54,568 nucleotides of DNA from Aminicenans sp964648465 (GCA_964648465.1 CAZYMU010000018.1:1-54568); one strand, 5' to 3'; numbered from the stretch's first letter, positions 25,419-34,567 are shown. Translations and numbers: made by a program. Notes: a model not told the origin generated them from the letters alone.

Positions 25419-26936
25419 TTATTCCTTTTCTTCTTTGAATTTTTCTGTAAACTCTTTCATCCCTTTGCTTAAATCTTTCTCTATCTTTTCATCAATCTCC
25501 TTTTTATCCTCAATCTTCTTAAGCAAGTCTAAATGCTGTTTTTCAAAATATTCAAAGAGCTCCTTTTCATATCTCTTAATCTTCGAAACTTCGATTTCAT
25601 CTAAATAACCTTTGTTCCCTGCGAAAATTATCAAGACTTGTTTTACAACCGAAAGTGGAACGTACTGGTCCTGTTTGAGTATCTCAGTAAGTCTTTCGCC
25701 ACGGTCAAGCTGGGCCTGGCTTGCCTTGTCCAGCTCAGTGCCAAATTTGGCAAAAGTCACAAGTTCACGATACTGGGCTAAATCCAGGCGCAATTTCCCT
25801 GCCACCTGTTTCATGGCTTTTATTTGAGCACTCCCCCCAACCCTTGAGACTGAAATTCCTACATTAATCCCTGGCCTGATACCCGCATTAAACAATTCTG
25901 GCTCAAGATAAATCTGTCCGTCTGTAATGGAAATAACATTTGTAGGAATATAGCCGGAGACATCCCCAGCCTGAGTTTCGATTATAGGGAGTGCCGTCAG
26001 GGACCCCCCTCCGTGTTTGTCATTATATTTAGCTGCACGCTCCAAGAGCCTTGAATGAAGATAAAAAACATCACCAGGATAAGCTTCTCGTCCAGGTGGA
26101 CGACGTAGGAGAAGAGATATTTCTCGGTAGGCTGCTGCATGTTTGGAAAGGTCATCATAGATAAGAAGTGCATGCTGTCCATTATCCCTGAAATACTCTC
26201 CAATAGCACACCCGCTGTAGGGAGCAAGGTACTGTAAAGGCGAGGGATCGCTGGCAGATGAAGCTACAATGATGGAATAATCCATTGCCCCATGGTCCTC
26301 AAGAATTTTTATTAAGTAGGCTATAGTAGAATTTTTCTGTCCTATAGCAACATAAATACATATCACATCCTTACCCTTCTGGTTGATAATAGTATCAACA
26401 GCAATGGCTGTTTTCCCGCTCTGCCGGTCTCCAATTATGAGTTCTCTCTGACCACGGCCTATTGGAATCATTGCATCAATAGCCTTTATTCCTGTCTGTA
26501 ATGGTTCTCTTACAGGCATACGGTCAACAACACCAGGAGCAAGGCGCTCCACTACCATATTTATATTGCTTTTTATCGGACCTTTGTCATCTAAAGGCAT
26601 CCCTAGAGGATTTACTACTCTTCCTATTAATACGGGGCCAGAGGGAACCTGCACTATCTTATGGGTCCTCTTGACGAGGTCACCTTCTCTAATCAGATAG
26701 CTCTCACCCAAAATGACTACCCCAACACTTTCTTCTTCTAAATTAAGAGCAAGGCCATAGACATCCTGAGGAAACTCCAGCAACTCGTTATACATAACCA
26801 TATCAAGCCCATAAACTTGGGCAATTCCGTCTCCTACAGAGGTTACAGTCCCGATTTCTTTGATATCGACTCCAATCTTATAGCCTTCTATCTGGCTTTG
26901 GATTACTTTGCTGATTTCATCCGCTTTTATTTCCAT
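25419..26936 (-). CDS. atpA: F1Fo ATP synthase alpha subunit
   Basis: A 505-residue regulatory nucleotide-binding subunit of standard length. It shows the beta-barrel crown (IGTVTSVGDGIAQVYGL), Walker A GDRQSGKTA, LLIYDDLSKHAAAYREI, LLLRRPPGREAYPGD and the helical C-terminal domain with a long acidic/basic tail. The order b'-b-delta-alpha-gamma-beta-epsilon is the classical F1 order. The gene is 7 nt after atpH. Confidence 0.96.
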   Translation of the reverse strand: MEIKADEISKVIQSQIEGYKIGVDIKEIGTVTSVGDGIAQVYGLDMVMYNELLEFPQDVYGLALNLEEESVGVVILGESYLIREGDLVKRTHKIVQVPSGPVLIGRVVNPLGMPLDDKGPIKSNINMVVERLAPGVVDRMPVREPLQTGIKAIDAMIPIGRGQRELIIGDRQSGKTAIAVDTIINQKGKDVICIYVAIGQKNSTIAYLIKILEDHGAMDYSIIVASSASDPSPLQYLAPYSGCAIGEYFRDNGQHALLIYDDLSKHAAAYREISLLLRRPPGREAYPGDVFYLHSRLLERAAKYNDKHGGGSLTALPIIETQAGDVSGYIPTNVISITDGQIYLEPELFNAGIRPGINVGISVSRVGGSAQIKAMKQVAGKLRLDLAQYRELVTFAKFGTELDKASQAQLDRGERLTEILKQDQYVPLSVVKQVLIIFAGNKGYLDEIEVSKIKRYEKELFEYFEKQHLDLLKKIEDKKEIDEKIEKDLSKGMKEFTEKFKEEKE

Positions 26937-26943
26937 TTTTTTC

Positions 26944-27486
26944 CTACCCTTCGATTATTTTTTCCTTTAGTTTCATCAGGTCTCCCTTAAGAGAAATATC
27001 ATAAATTATATTTTTTCTCCTTATTAAAAGCCCTCCTATTAAGGAAGAATCATTCTTAAATATTAAAGAAACTGGCCTTTTTTCCAGGTGCTTTAGCTTT
27101 TTCTCCAATTTTTTTTCCTGCTCATCAGTCAGCGGGACAACAGAAAAAACTTCAAACGTGGAGATACCATTCTCCTCATTCCACAATTCAGGCAAGAACT
27201 CCAAAATATCCACTAAAATACTCAGGCGGCCATTTTTAACGATCAAAAGAATAAAGCGTGAGATTTTTTCTTTAAATGAACCCCTGTCCAGAATCTCTGC
27301 TGTTATTTCTGTCTTTTTTAATGCAGGAAGAAATGGGGAAGTAAGAATATCATACAGATCTTCCTGTGTGGAGAGCATGTTTTTAAAATCAAGAAGCTGC
27401 TGGCGAACAGCTCCAAGTTCCTTCTCATCTTTGATAGTATTAACTAACCCTTGAGTGTATTTCTTTACTAGAACCTGATTTTTCAT
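26944..27486 (-). CDS. atpH: F1Fo ATP synthase delta subunit (OSCP)
   Basis: A 180-residue peripheral-stalk subunit, normal length. The N-terminal helical bundle begins MKNQVLVKKYTQGLVN, the expected start. The C-terminal OSCP signature is DSSLIGGLLIRRKNIIYDISLKGDLMKLKE. The ATG at 27486 overlaps the end of atpF by 47 nt; an in-frame TTG lies 12 nt upstream. It links the top of F1 to the b-subunit dimer. Confidence 0.92.
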   Translation of the reverse strand: MKNQVLVKKYTQGLVNTIKDEKELGAVRQQLLDFKNMLSTQEDLYDILTSPFLPALKKTEITAEILDRGSFKEKISRFILLIVKNGRLSILVDILEFLPELWNEENGISTFEVFSVVPLTDEQEKKLEKKLKHLEKRPVSLIFKNDSSLIGGLLIRRKNIIYDISLKGDLMKLKEKIIEG

Positions 27487-28045
27487 ATAAATTCTCAAGC
27501 CTTTCTATAGATTTATCTATAAGAAAAAATTGGTCTTCACCAACTATTTTCTTCTGAATCCTCTCTCTTGCTAAAGAAACAGCAAGATTAGCCGCATATT
27601 TTCTAAGTTCTCTAGTCTTTACCTCATAAAGCATTTTGATTTCTTGACTAGTTGAATCCTGTATCCGTTTGGTTTCCTGCTGGGCATTTTTTAGGATTCG
27701 CTCTTTATTTTCATGACCCTGCAATTCGCCATCCTTTTTAATTTTTTCAACCCTCTTCGCCAGTTTATCCAAGCAGGCTTTCCCTTCCTGAAGTTTTTTA
27801 TCTGCATTCTTTCTCGCCTCTTCAGCTTCTTTCATACAGCGTTTAATATTACTTGTCCTTTCTTCAAGAAATTTTTTGATTGGTTTAATAAGAACAAATG
27901 CCAACCCCCCAAAAAGAATTATGAAATTCAAGGTTTTTCCAATGAATTCCATTGCATTTGAATACTGACTTCCCTCTCCAGTAGCCATAAAAAGAAAGAA
28001 AGGCGTCATTAAAAGAATAATAATACATTTTTTCTGAAATATCAC
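27440..28045 (-). CDS. atpF: F1Fo ATP synthase b subunit
   Basis: A 201-residue subunit with an N-terminal hydrophobic segment, then a second membrane helix (GKTLNFIILFGGLAFVLIKP) and a long charged helix (about residues 60-200) for the peripheral stalk. The first segment looks like a signal peptide, which is seen in some b subunits. The start is GTG at 28045, overlapping the b' stop (GTGA). The C-terminal 15 codons overlap atpH. Confidence 0.88.
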   Translation of the reverse strand: MIFQKKCIIILLMTPFFLFMATGEGSQYSNAMEFIGKTLNFIILFGGLAFVLIKPIKKFLEERTSNIKRCMKEAEEARKNADKKLQEGKACLDKLAKRVEKIKKDGELQGHENKERILKNAQQETKRIQDSTSQEIKMLYEVKTRELRKYAANLAVSLARERIQKKIVGEDQFFLIDKSIERLENLYEKSGSSKEIHSRVS

Positions 28046-28458
28046 TTTAGGAGCCTCTGTTCTATCTCCTCAGCAAGAAGTTTACTTCTTGATTCCAGTT
28101 CTTTCTTCAAACTCTCCATTTGTTTCTCCAAGCCTTCTTTCGTTTCCTTAACTTTACTCTTACATTCTTTAGCTATATCGGCAAGCATACGCTCTTTCTC
28201 TTTTAAAGCTTCCCGTTCAAACCTTTCCTGTGTTGAAAAGGCATTAGCTTTAGTTGCCTTTATGCTTTCATCTATCTTTGATATGGTTTGTTCATAACTC
28301 TCAACCGCTTTTTGAGCAGCTTCTCTGTTATGATTTATTTTTGCCTCCCGGTCACCCACTGTTTTTTGCAAAGGGTTAAAAAAGATTTTTATAAGTACAG
28401 CTAGAAGAATCCAGACTAATAAAAAAACTATTATAATACTGGCATCAAACGATAACAT
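28042..28458 (-). CDS. atpF2: F1Fo ATP synthase b' subunit
   Basis: A 138-residue second b-type subunit: one membrane helix (IIIVFLLVWILLAVLIKIF) followed by FNPLQKTVGDREAKI, the typical transition into a long charged coiled coil. With the next gene it would form a heterodimeric b/b' stalk, as in photosynthetic and several other bacteria. It is the first gene of the cluster; subunits a (atpB) and c (atpE) are absent here and must be encoded elsewhere. Whether the motor uses sodium or protons therefore cannot be read from this window. Confidence 0.88.
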   Translation of the reverse strand: MLSFDASIIIVFLLVWILLAVLIKIFFNPLQKTVGDREAKINHNREAAQKAVESYEQTISKIDESIKATKANAFSTQERFEREALKEKERMLADIAKECKSKVKETKEGLEKQMESLKKELESRSKLLAEEIEQRLLK

Positions 28459-28502
28459 GTTGATTAAATTAATAAAAATATTTCAATAATTTAGGATAGA
28501 GA

Positions 28503-28531
28503 AAATTACCATGTTTAGTCTAAAAAAGCAA
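28503..28531 (-). promoter_or_regulatory. Candidate promoter for the ATP synthase genes
   Basis: On the minus strand TTGCTT (28526-28531), a 17-nt spacer and TAATTT (28503-28508) lie in the 74-nt gap between folC and the b' gene. It is a moderate match only, so readthrough from accD-folC is also possible. Confidence 0.35.
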
Positions 28532-28532
28532 G

Positions 28533-29834
28533 TTATAAGCATGTTTTGTTCTTAAAAATTTTTTTAATTTCCCCAACAAGAAAGAGCGAGCCTGCTATCA
28601 AAATAGCACCATTTGCGGCAGCACTCTTGACCGCAACATGAACAGCTTTTTTCAAGTCAGGTTCAAGGATTATCTGATCATGATACTCGCTGGTTCTACT
28701 CTTTATTTCCTCTGGCGAAGCAGCTCTGTAATAAGGAAAACGCGTAAGGATGATTTTATCTGCCATAGGAAAAAGAATTTTTGCTAAATTCCTGATTTGT
28801 TTATCTCTCATTACGGCAAAAATAAGGATTCTTGGGGAAGCAATAAAATCCTGGATATATCTCCTCATTGCTGTCGCTCCTTCTTCATTATGTGCACCAT
28901 CCAGCAGAATAAAGGGATGCCGGGAGATTATTTCCAGGCGTCCATCCCATTTTACTGTTTGTAGACCCTCAATAATTTTTTTCTTAATAAGTTTCTTCCA
29001 GTTCTTGCTGATTTGTTCTGACGCGGCAATCGCAACAGCCGCATTGTTTCCCTGATGTTCCCCATAAAGAGAAGGTGAATAAGTATACTCGCTTCCGTCA
29101 TATATATACTTAAATACATAGTTTGTTTCAGTCTTTTGCTGCTTAAAGCATCCCTTTTTATCAAATACACCGATAAAAGGAGCTCCTATTTCTGCGGCCC
29201 TTTTCTTTACAGTCTCATAAGCCTCTGCAGTCTTCACTCCACAGACCACAGGAACTCCAGATCTTATGATCCCGGCTTTCTCAAACGCGATCTGACCCAA
29301 GGTGTCTCCCAGAGATCTTTGATGCTCGTAGGAAATTGTAGTAATAACTGAAAGTATCGGATTTACAACATTCGTTGCATCAAATCTTCCTCCCATCCCA
29401 ACTTCCAGAACAGCAATGTCCACTTTTTTTTCCTTAAAATAGAGAAAAGCTAAACAGCTCATCATTTCAAAGTAAGTAGGTGGGGAAATAACCTTTTTTG
29501 ATGCGATGAGATCCTCTATCTTTTTTTTAAGGAAGCTAAGAAGCCTGCTGAAGGCTTGCTTTGAGATGATATCATTTCCTATCCTTATTCTTTCTTCAAC
29601 TCTTATAAGATGTGGGGATGTAAATAGGCCTGTGCGAAAACCATGGAGAGACAAAATGTGTGTAAGCATAGCACAAACCGAGCCTTTTCCATTTGTTCCT
29701 GCTACTAAGATTGAAGGATATTTCCGATGCGGGTCATGAAGGCAAGAAAGAATTGTCCTGACATTATCTAATCCGAACTTGATACCAAGACTTTGAATCT
29801 GTTCAAGATATGATAAACACTGTTCATAATTCAT
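28533..29834 (-). CDS. folC: Bifunctional folylpolyglutamate/dihydrofolate synthase
   Basis: A 433-residue Mur-ligase-family enzyme adding glutamates to folates. Motifs: VAGTNGKGSVCAML (ATP loop), GLFTSPHLIRVEERI, EVGMGGRFDATN, TTISYEHQRSLGDTLGQIA and LLDGAHNEEGA. Length is normal. The ATG overlaps the accD stop by 4 nt (ATGA). Pairing of accD and folC is common in bacteria, and here it lies upstream of the ATP synthase genes. Confidence 0.94.
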   Translation of the reverse strand: MNYEQCLSYLEQIQSLGIKFGLDNVRTILSCLHDPHRKYPSILVAGTNGKGSVCAMLTHILSLHGFRTGLFTSPHLIRVEERIRIGNDIISKQAFSRLLSFLKKKIEDLIASKKVISPPTYFEMMSCLAFLYFKEKKVDIAVLEVGMGGRFDATNVVNPILSVITTISYEHQRSLGDTLGQIAFEKAGIIRSGVPVVCGVKTAEAYETVKKRAAEIGAPFIGVFDKKGCFKQQKTETNYVFKYIYDGSEYTYSPSLYGEHQGNNAAVAIAASEQISKNWKKLIKKKIIEGLQTVKWDGRLEIISRHPFILLDGAHNEEGATAMRRYIQDFIASPRILIFAVMRDKQIRNLAKILFPMADKIILTRFPYYRAASPEEIKSRTSEYHDQIILEPDLKKAVHVAVKSAAANGAILIAGSLFLVGEIKKIFKNKTCL

Positions 29835-30622
29835 TGAGAATTATTAAGGAAAAGCCGCAGTGCTCTTATAAGATATGAACGCAATTTTTTCCTCTCTACA
29901 ATATCGTCAAGCATCCCGTGGTTCAGCAGAAACTCTGAGCGTTGGAAGCCTTTTGGCAGCTTTTCTTTTATTGTTTGTTCAATAACCCGTGGGCCTGCAA
30001 AGCCAATAAGGGCATTTGGTTCAGCAATGTTGATATCACCTAGCATGGAATAGCTGGCAGTAACTCCGCCAGTTGTCGGGTCAGTAATGACAGAAATATA
30101 AGGAATGCCACCCTTCTCAAGCCTGCCAATAGCTGCGCTTGTTTTTGCCATCTGCATAAGAGAAAGACATCCTTCCTGCATTCGCGCTCCTCCAGAACAG
30201 GAAATAATGATTACAGGCAGTTTTTCCTTAAGGCCTCTTTCCATAGCCCGTGTTATTTTTTCCCCAACAACTGAACCCATACTTCCACCCAAAAAAGAAA
30301 ACTCCATAGCTATAAGGATGACATTTATCCCCCCCATCGTACCCAGAGCACACAGAACTGCTTCCACGAGGCCTGTCTTTTTTTCATTTTCCTTAAGCCG
30401 ATCGGAATATTTCTTTGTGTCTTCAAATCCTAAAGGATCGAGAGGATGAATATTTTGATCAAAAAGTTCATACTGACCATCATCAAAAAGCATCTGCAGC
30501 CGCTTCTTGGCTGATACCCTGAAATGGAAGTTGCAGGCCGGACAGACGTACTGATTATCAATAATGTCCTGGAGATAGAGAATTCGCCTACAATTATTAC
30601 ATCTTGTCCATAGATTAGCCAT
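29831..30622 (-). CDS. accD: Acetyl-CoA carboxylase carboxyltransferase beta subunit
   Basis: A 263-residue protein, slightly shorter than the E. coli enzyme. The N-terminal four-cysteine zinc ribbon is visible (RCNNCRRI then YVCPACNF). The crotonase-like carboxyltransferase core includes EFSFLGGSMGSVVGEKI, SCSGGARMQEG, ITDPTTGGVTASYSMLGD and AEPNALIGFAGPRVIEQT. It transfers carboxyl from biotin to acetyl-CoA for fatty acid synthesis, with AccA (not in this window). The start has GGAAGG 8 nt upstream and a promoter further up. Confidence 0.95.
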   Translation of the reverse strand: MANLWTRCNNCRRILYLQDIIDNQYVCPACNFHFRVSAKKRLQMLFDDGQYELFDQNIHPLDPLGFEDTKKYSDRLKENEKKTGLVEAVLCALGTMGGINVILIAMEFSFLGGSMGSVVGEKITRAMERGLKEKLPVIIISCSGGARMQEGCLSLMQMAKTSAAIGRLEKGGIPYISVITDPTTGGVTASYSMLGDINIAEPNALIGFAGPRVIEQTIKEKLPKGFQRSEFLLNHGMLDDIVERKKLRSYLIRALRLFLNNSQ

Positions 30623-30667
30623 TGATTCTACCTTCCAATTTAAGATGTCTTACTTCTCTACGCCTAA

Positions 30668-30696
30668 ATACTAAGCAATTTTCTAATTTTTATCAA
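30668..30696 (-). promoter_or_regulatory. Promoter for accD-folC
   Basis: On the minus strand TTGATA (30691-30696), a 17-nt spacer and TAGTAT (30668-30673) precede accD by about 45 nt. Confidence 0.55.
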
Positions 30697-30821
30697 CCCG
30701 AAATCCGACAATGAAAATCGCCATGAAAGATAATGTGTAAGATGAATCCGGGAATCAAAATCGAAACAGTCTCTAATACTCATAACCCAGAAACTTCCGG
30801 ATTTCCACAAAACCAGGGAAT

Positions 30822-31292
30822 TTATTCTTTCTTAGAAGAAAGGCTCTTTTTTCCCGCCATATCGGCAAGGATATTTATTACAGATTCAGGATCTGGAAGT
30901 TCTTCTTCAATATCAATTTCATCATGGAGTAAATTCATTACGCAACTTACTAGAGCATCTTTATTATAAGGTTTCTCAAAATAATCTGCAGCACCAAAAG
31001 AGTGTAAAGCTTCATTTCGGTACTGATGACCTTTATACAAACCGGTAACAATAATAACAGGAAGGCTTCCTTTTGTCTCATTAAATATCTTCTGCGTCAG
31101 GTCAAAACCATGAAGTTTAGGAAGCATGGCTTCAAGCAGGATTAGATCGGGTTTTTCAGATTTATATTTATTATAGGCCATCTGGCCATCTGTGGCTTTT
31201 ATGATCTGGAGTTCGTAAGCCGAAAAAAGATTAGCCATCATATCCAGACTTTTGATGTCATAATCCACGATTAATATTTTTTTCCCAACCAT
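30822..31292 (-). CDS. Receiver-domain protein with altered phosphorylation site
   Basis: A 156-residue stand-alone CheY-like receiver with a short acidic/basic tail and no output domain. The fold is clear: KKILIVDYD, ATDGQMAYNKYKSEKPDLILLEAMLPKLHGFD (core LLEAMLP), VIIVTG and YFEKPYN. The phospho-acceptor Asp expected in LLDxMLP is Glu54, and the acidic pair before it is DY (Asp10, Tyr11) rather than DD. The switch Thr and the conserved Lys are kept. It may mimic the phosphorylated state permanently. ATG 31292 was chosen because a near-perfect promoter lies just upstream, within the longer open frame. No histidine kinase is adjacent. Confidence 0.85.
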   Translation of the reverse strand: MVGKKILIVDYDIKSLDMMANLFSAYELQIIKATDGQMAYNKYKSEKPDLILLEAMLPKLHGFDLTQKIFNETKGSLPVIIVTGLYKGHQYRNEALHSFGAADYFEKPYNKDALVSCVMNLLHDEIDIEEELPDPESVINILADMAGKKSLSSKKE

Positions 31293-31314
31293 TTCTGATC
31301 TTATTTTACACTGA

Positions 31315-31343
31315 ATTTTAAAAAAATAGCCAGCCATTGTCAA
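31315..31343 (-). promoter_or_regulatory. Near-consensus sigma70 promoter for the receiver gene
   Basis: On the minus strand a perfect TTGACA (31338-31343), a 17-nt spacer and TAAAAT (31315-31320) place the transcript start near 31308, about 16 nt before the ATG. Confidence 0.68.
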
Positions 31344-31419
31344 TACAACCAGACAATAAGGCAAATCATCAATATGTCTTATCAGATTATAGCCATTTGA
31401 AATTGATTATGATATATTG

Positions 31420-32406
31420 ATGCAAATGAACAAAAAGAACTTATTGGATTTATCTATAGTTATTCCTGTTTATAACGAGGCCAAAAATTTGCCTGAGCTT
31501 TACAGAGAAATTAAAAACTCCTGCGACCAATTAGGGAAATCACATGAGATTATTTTTATTGATGATGGAAGTTGGGATGAATCTTTCCCTTTGCTAAAGA
31601 AAATCCAAAAACAGGATTCAAAAGTCAAAATCATAAAACTGAGGAAAAATTTCGGACAGACAGCTGCTCTTTCTGCAGGATTTGACTATTCTATAGGAGA
31701 CATTCTTATCACTCTTGATGCAGACCTTCAGAATGACCCAAACGATTTTGGCATTCTTTTAAAGAAAATCGAAGAAGGATACGACATAATAAGCGGTTGG
31801 AGGGTAAAAAGAAAGGATAAATTCCTATCAAGGCGCCTTCCTTCCATAATAGCCAACCGGCTTATTTCTGTCATCACACGAGTTAAGCTTCATGACTATG
31901 GCTGTACTCTAAAGGCTTTTCGCAGAGATGTAATCAAGAATATAAATCTCTACGGAGAACTTCACCGTTTTATCCCTGCTATTGCAAGCAATATAGGAGT
32001 GACTATTGCTGAAGTTAAAGTTAATCACAGGCCAAGGCGCTACGGAAAATCCAAGTACAGCATAACGAGGTTTATCAAAGTTATCCTAGACCTCCTAAGC
32101 GTTAAATTCTTCCTGAGCTATTCCACAAGGCCTCTTCAAATATTCGGGCTTTTCGGACTGATAAGCGGAATCACAGGGGGCATCATAGGGCTTTATCTAT
32201 CCTATCAACGGCTTATAGTAAAAGTTGGCATCAGCGGTCGTCCCTTGCTCCTTCTTTCTATTTTACTGATTGTTATCGGCGTCCAATTTATCACTCTGGG
32301 ACTTTTAGCAGAAGTTATGGTACGTACATATCATGAATCCTTGAACAAAAAAATCTATTCGATCCTGGAAATCATCGATTCTGATTCAGACGAAACTTCA
32401 GAATAA
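31420..32406 (+). CDS. Family 2 glycosyltransferase, dolichol-phosphate-mannosyltransferase-like, membrane anchored
   Basis: About 328 residues. The GT2 catalytic domain (about residues 8-230) has SIVIPVYNEAKNLPEL, IIFIDDGSWDES, LRKNFGQTAALSAGFDYS and ITLDADLQNDP (DxD-type metal site). Two C-terminal membrane helices follow (about 240-260 and 278-305). This is the ArnC/GtrB/DPM1 layout, which moves a sugar from a nucleotide to undecaprenyl phosphate. The ATG at 31420 was chosen over a TTG three nt earlier. It starts a run with a GT4 transferase and an epimerase, so it probably serves cell-surface glycan synthesis. Confidence 0.92.
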   Translation: MQMNKKNLLDLSIVIPVYNEAKNLPELYREIKNSCDQLGKSHEIIFIDDGSWDESFPLLKKIQKQDSKVKIIKLRKNFGQTAALSAGFDYSIGDILITLDADLQNDPNDFGILLKKIEEGYDIISGWRVKRKDKFLSRRLPSIIANRLISVITRVKLHDYGCTLKAFRRDVIKNINLYGELHRFIPAIASNIGVTIAEVKVNHRPRRYGKSKYSITRFIKVILDLLSVKFFLSYSTRPLQIFGLFGLISGITGGIIGLYLSYQRLIVKVGISGRPLLLLSILLIVIGVQFITLGLLAEVMVRTYHESLNKKIYSILEIIDSDSDETSE

Positions 32407-32418
32407 ATCAATATTCCA

Positions 32419-33594
32419 ATGAAAATATTAATGCTTGCTCCAGAGCCATTTTTCCAACCAAGAGGAACACCTATAAGCATTTTTTTCAGGATAAAGGTTC
32501 TTTCCAACCTTGGCCATGAAATCGACCTTATTACCTATCATATTGGAGAGAATAAAAAATTTGAAAATTTAAAAATATTAAGAATCCCAAATCTTTTTTT
32601 TATAAATAAAATAAAAATCGGACCTTCTTCTGCTAAAATTCCCCTCGATTTTCTTCTTATTTTAAAAGCTGTCTGGCAGCTCACACAAAAAAAATATGAT
32701 ATGATATTTTCTCATGAAGAAGCAGCATTATTTGGGGTAACTCTGGCAAAAATCTGGCGGCTTCCTCACATCTACGATATGCATTCCAGCCTACCTCAGC
32801 AGCTTGAAAATTTTAACTTTTCTCGTTCAAAACTCTTAAAAAAGATTTTTATGTGGATGGAAAAATACATCTTGAAAAACTCAAATGCCATCATTGTCAT
32901 CTGTCTGGACTTGTTGAAAAAAGTAAGAGCAGAAGGATTCGGAAAAAAATCAATTCTCCTTGAAAATTTTATTGATTTTAAACACCCAAAATATTCCCAA
33001 TATGAAATAAAGAAAAAACGGCAAGAATATGCCTCTGAAGAAGAAAAGATTGTCCTCTATGCTGGAAACTTTCAACCTTATCAGGGTATCTCTCTTCTTT
33101 TGAAAGCAGCAGCAAAACTTAGAGACGAAAGTGTAGTCTTCCTTCTAGTAGGGGAGAACAAAACCGCTGTTGAAAGAATGAAAAAGAAAGCAGAGGAATT
33201 AAACATATCGGGAAAGGTACACTTTACCGGTCAGGTTAGTCCTTTTGTGATGCCTTTGTTTATATCTCTAGCTGATGTCCTTGTTTCTCCCCGACTCTCA
33301 GGGACAAACACTCCTCTGAAAATTTACTCTTTTCTTAAATCCGGAAAGCCATTGGTCGCTACAAATCTCTGGACACACACACAAATTTTGAGTGATAAAA
33401 TTTCAATTCTTGTGAACCCTAATCCAGAAAGCATGGCTGAAGGAATTTCATTTGCACTCTTCAACAAAAAAGCAAAAGAGCGTGCATACACGGCAAAAAA
33501 GACGGCAGAAAGAAACTACACTTATTCTAAATATAGGGAAAAAATCATCACAACTATTGAGAAAGCATCTGGATTCGAAAAGAGTTGTGATTAA
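32419..33594 (+). CDS. Family 4 glycosyltransferase
   Basis: A 391-residue GT4 (GT-B fold) enzyme. The N-terminal acceptor domain starts MKILMLAPEPFFQPRGTPI. The C-terminal donor domain has VLYAGNFQPYQGISLLLKAA, FLLVGENK, VHFTGQVSP and a donor-site region SPRLSGTNTPLKIYSFLKSGKPLVAT, in which the usual acidic residue of the EXE motif is replaced by the GTNTPLK variant. It starts 12 nt after the GT2 gene and ends 4 nt before the epimerase, so the three genes form one operon. The donor sugar is unknown. Confidence 0.92.
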   Translation: MKILMLAPEPFFQPRGTPISIFFRIKVLSNLGHEIDLITYHIGENKKFENLKILRIPNLFFINKIKIGPSSAKIPLDFLLILKAVWQLTQKKYDMIFSHEEAALFGVTLAKIWRLPHIYDMHSSLPQQLENFNFSRSKLLKKIFMWMEKYILKNSNAIIVICLDLLKKVRAEGFGKKSILLENFIDFKHPKYSQYEIKKKRQEYASEEEKIVLYAGNFQPYQGISLLLKAAAKLRDESVVFLLVGENKTAVERMKKKAEELNISGKVHFTGQVSPFVMPLFISLADVLVSPRLSGTNTPLKIYSFLKSGKPLVATNLWTHTQILSDKISILVNPNPESMAEGISFALFNKKAKERAYTAKKTAERNYTYSKYREKIITTIEKASGFEKSCD

Positions 33595-33598
33595 TACA

Positions 33599-34567
33599 AT
33601 GAGAGCCTTTATAACAGGAGCTTCAGGTTTTATCGGAAGCTATCTCGTAGAGAAATTACTCAATAGAAACTGGCATGTCCGCGTCCTATTCCATAATAGA
33701 AGCATTTACAGAGAAAAAGAGTGCGAAATTGTGAAGGGAGATATCCGTGACCTCAACTTGCTAGAAAAGGCGCTCGATAGCACCGATATCATTTTTCACC
33801 TTGCCGCAGCCCTGGGGGCCTCTCTAATAAATAAACAGGAATTTTCCCAGATCAATACAGAAGGAACGAAGAATATTTTGAGAGCTGCCAAGAAAACAGG
33901 AGTTAAAAGGATTGTCCATTTTAGCTCGGCAGGGGTCTTGGGATCAGTGAAAAAAAACGAGACCGCAGATGAAGGCTACCCACTAAATCCACGAAGCATC
34001 TACGATAATACAAAGCTTGAAGGGGAAAGGACTGCCCTTAATTTCGCAAAGAATGGAATGAACATAGTTATTGTTAGGCCAGGATGGACTTACGGACCAG
34101 GAGACAGGCGAACTTTTAAACTAATAAAAACTATAGCAAAAAAAAGATTCATCCTTGTAACAAGAGGAAATGCCTTGCAGACACCTGTCTATATTGACGA
34201 CCTCATCGAGGGTGTTCTACTCTGTGCAAAAAGAGGAAAAAAAGGGCAAATCTATCATATTGCAGGAAATGAAGCCCTAACCGTAAAAGAAATAACAGAA
34301 ACAATCGCCTTATCTTTAGGGAATAAAATACCTCCTTTTTCGCTTCCTCTTTTTCCAGTGAAAGCAGCAGTGTGGCCTGTAGAAAAAATATTTTATCTTT
34401 TTAAAAGAGAATCTCCACTGTCTGTGGGAAAATTATCTTTTTTCATCCACCCCAAACCTCTTTCAATACAAAAGGCAAAGCAGGCCCTTGGCTACAGTCC
34501 GAAAATAGATCTTAATACAGGAATGGCTCAAACTATTGCATGGTATAGAAAATATAAATGGATATGA
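33599..34567 (+). CDS. NAD-dependent epimerase/dehydratase (extended SDR family)
   Basis: A 322-residue enzyme. The NAD loop is TGASGFIGS, followed by IIFHLAAALGAS, HFSSAGVLG (catalytic Ser) and SIYDNTKLEGER (YxxxK). RPGWTYGPGDRRTFKLI and QTPVYIDDLIEGVLLCA complete the family pattern. It should alter a nucleotide- or lipid-linked sugar, or a related hydroxy/keto substrate. The ATG at 33599 replaces a much longer frame beginning inside the preceding gene, since the Rossmann fold starts right at MRAFITGASG. It belongs to the glycosyltransferase operon. Confidence 0.92.
   Translation: MRAFITGASGFIGSYLVEKLLNRNWHVRVLFHNRSIYREKECEIVKGDIRDLNLLEKALDSTDIIFHLAAALGASLINKQEFSQINTEGTKNILRAAKKTGVKRIVHFSSAGVLGSVKKNETADEGYPLNPRSIYDNTKLEGERTALNFAKNGMNIVIVRPGWTYGPGDRRTFKLIKTIAKKRFILVTRGNALQTPVYIDDLIEGVLLCAKRGKKGQIYHIAGNEALTVKEITETIALSLGNKIPPFSLPLFPVKAAVWPVEKIFYLFKRESPLSVGKLSFFIHPKPLSIQKAKQALGYSPKIDLNTGMAQTIAWYRKYKWI

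Noticed and set aside
30733..30969. 78-codon open frame between accD and the receiver gene
   Set aside because: It overlaps the receiver gene end antisense and lacks a ribosome-binding site.
31293..31364. Extended N-terminus of the receiver protein
   Set aside because: A near-perfect promoter lies inside the extension and the receiver fold starts at the later ATG.
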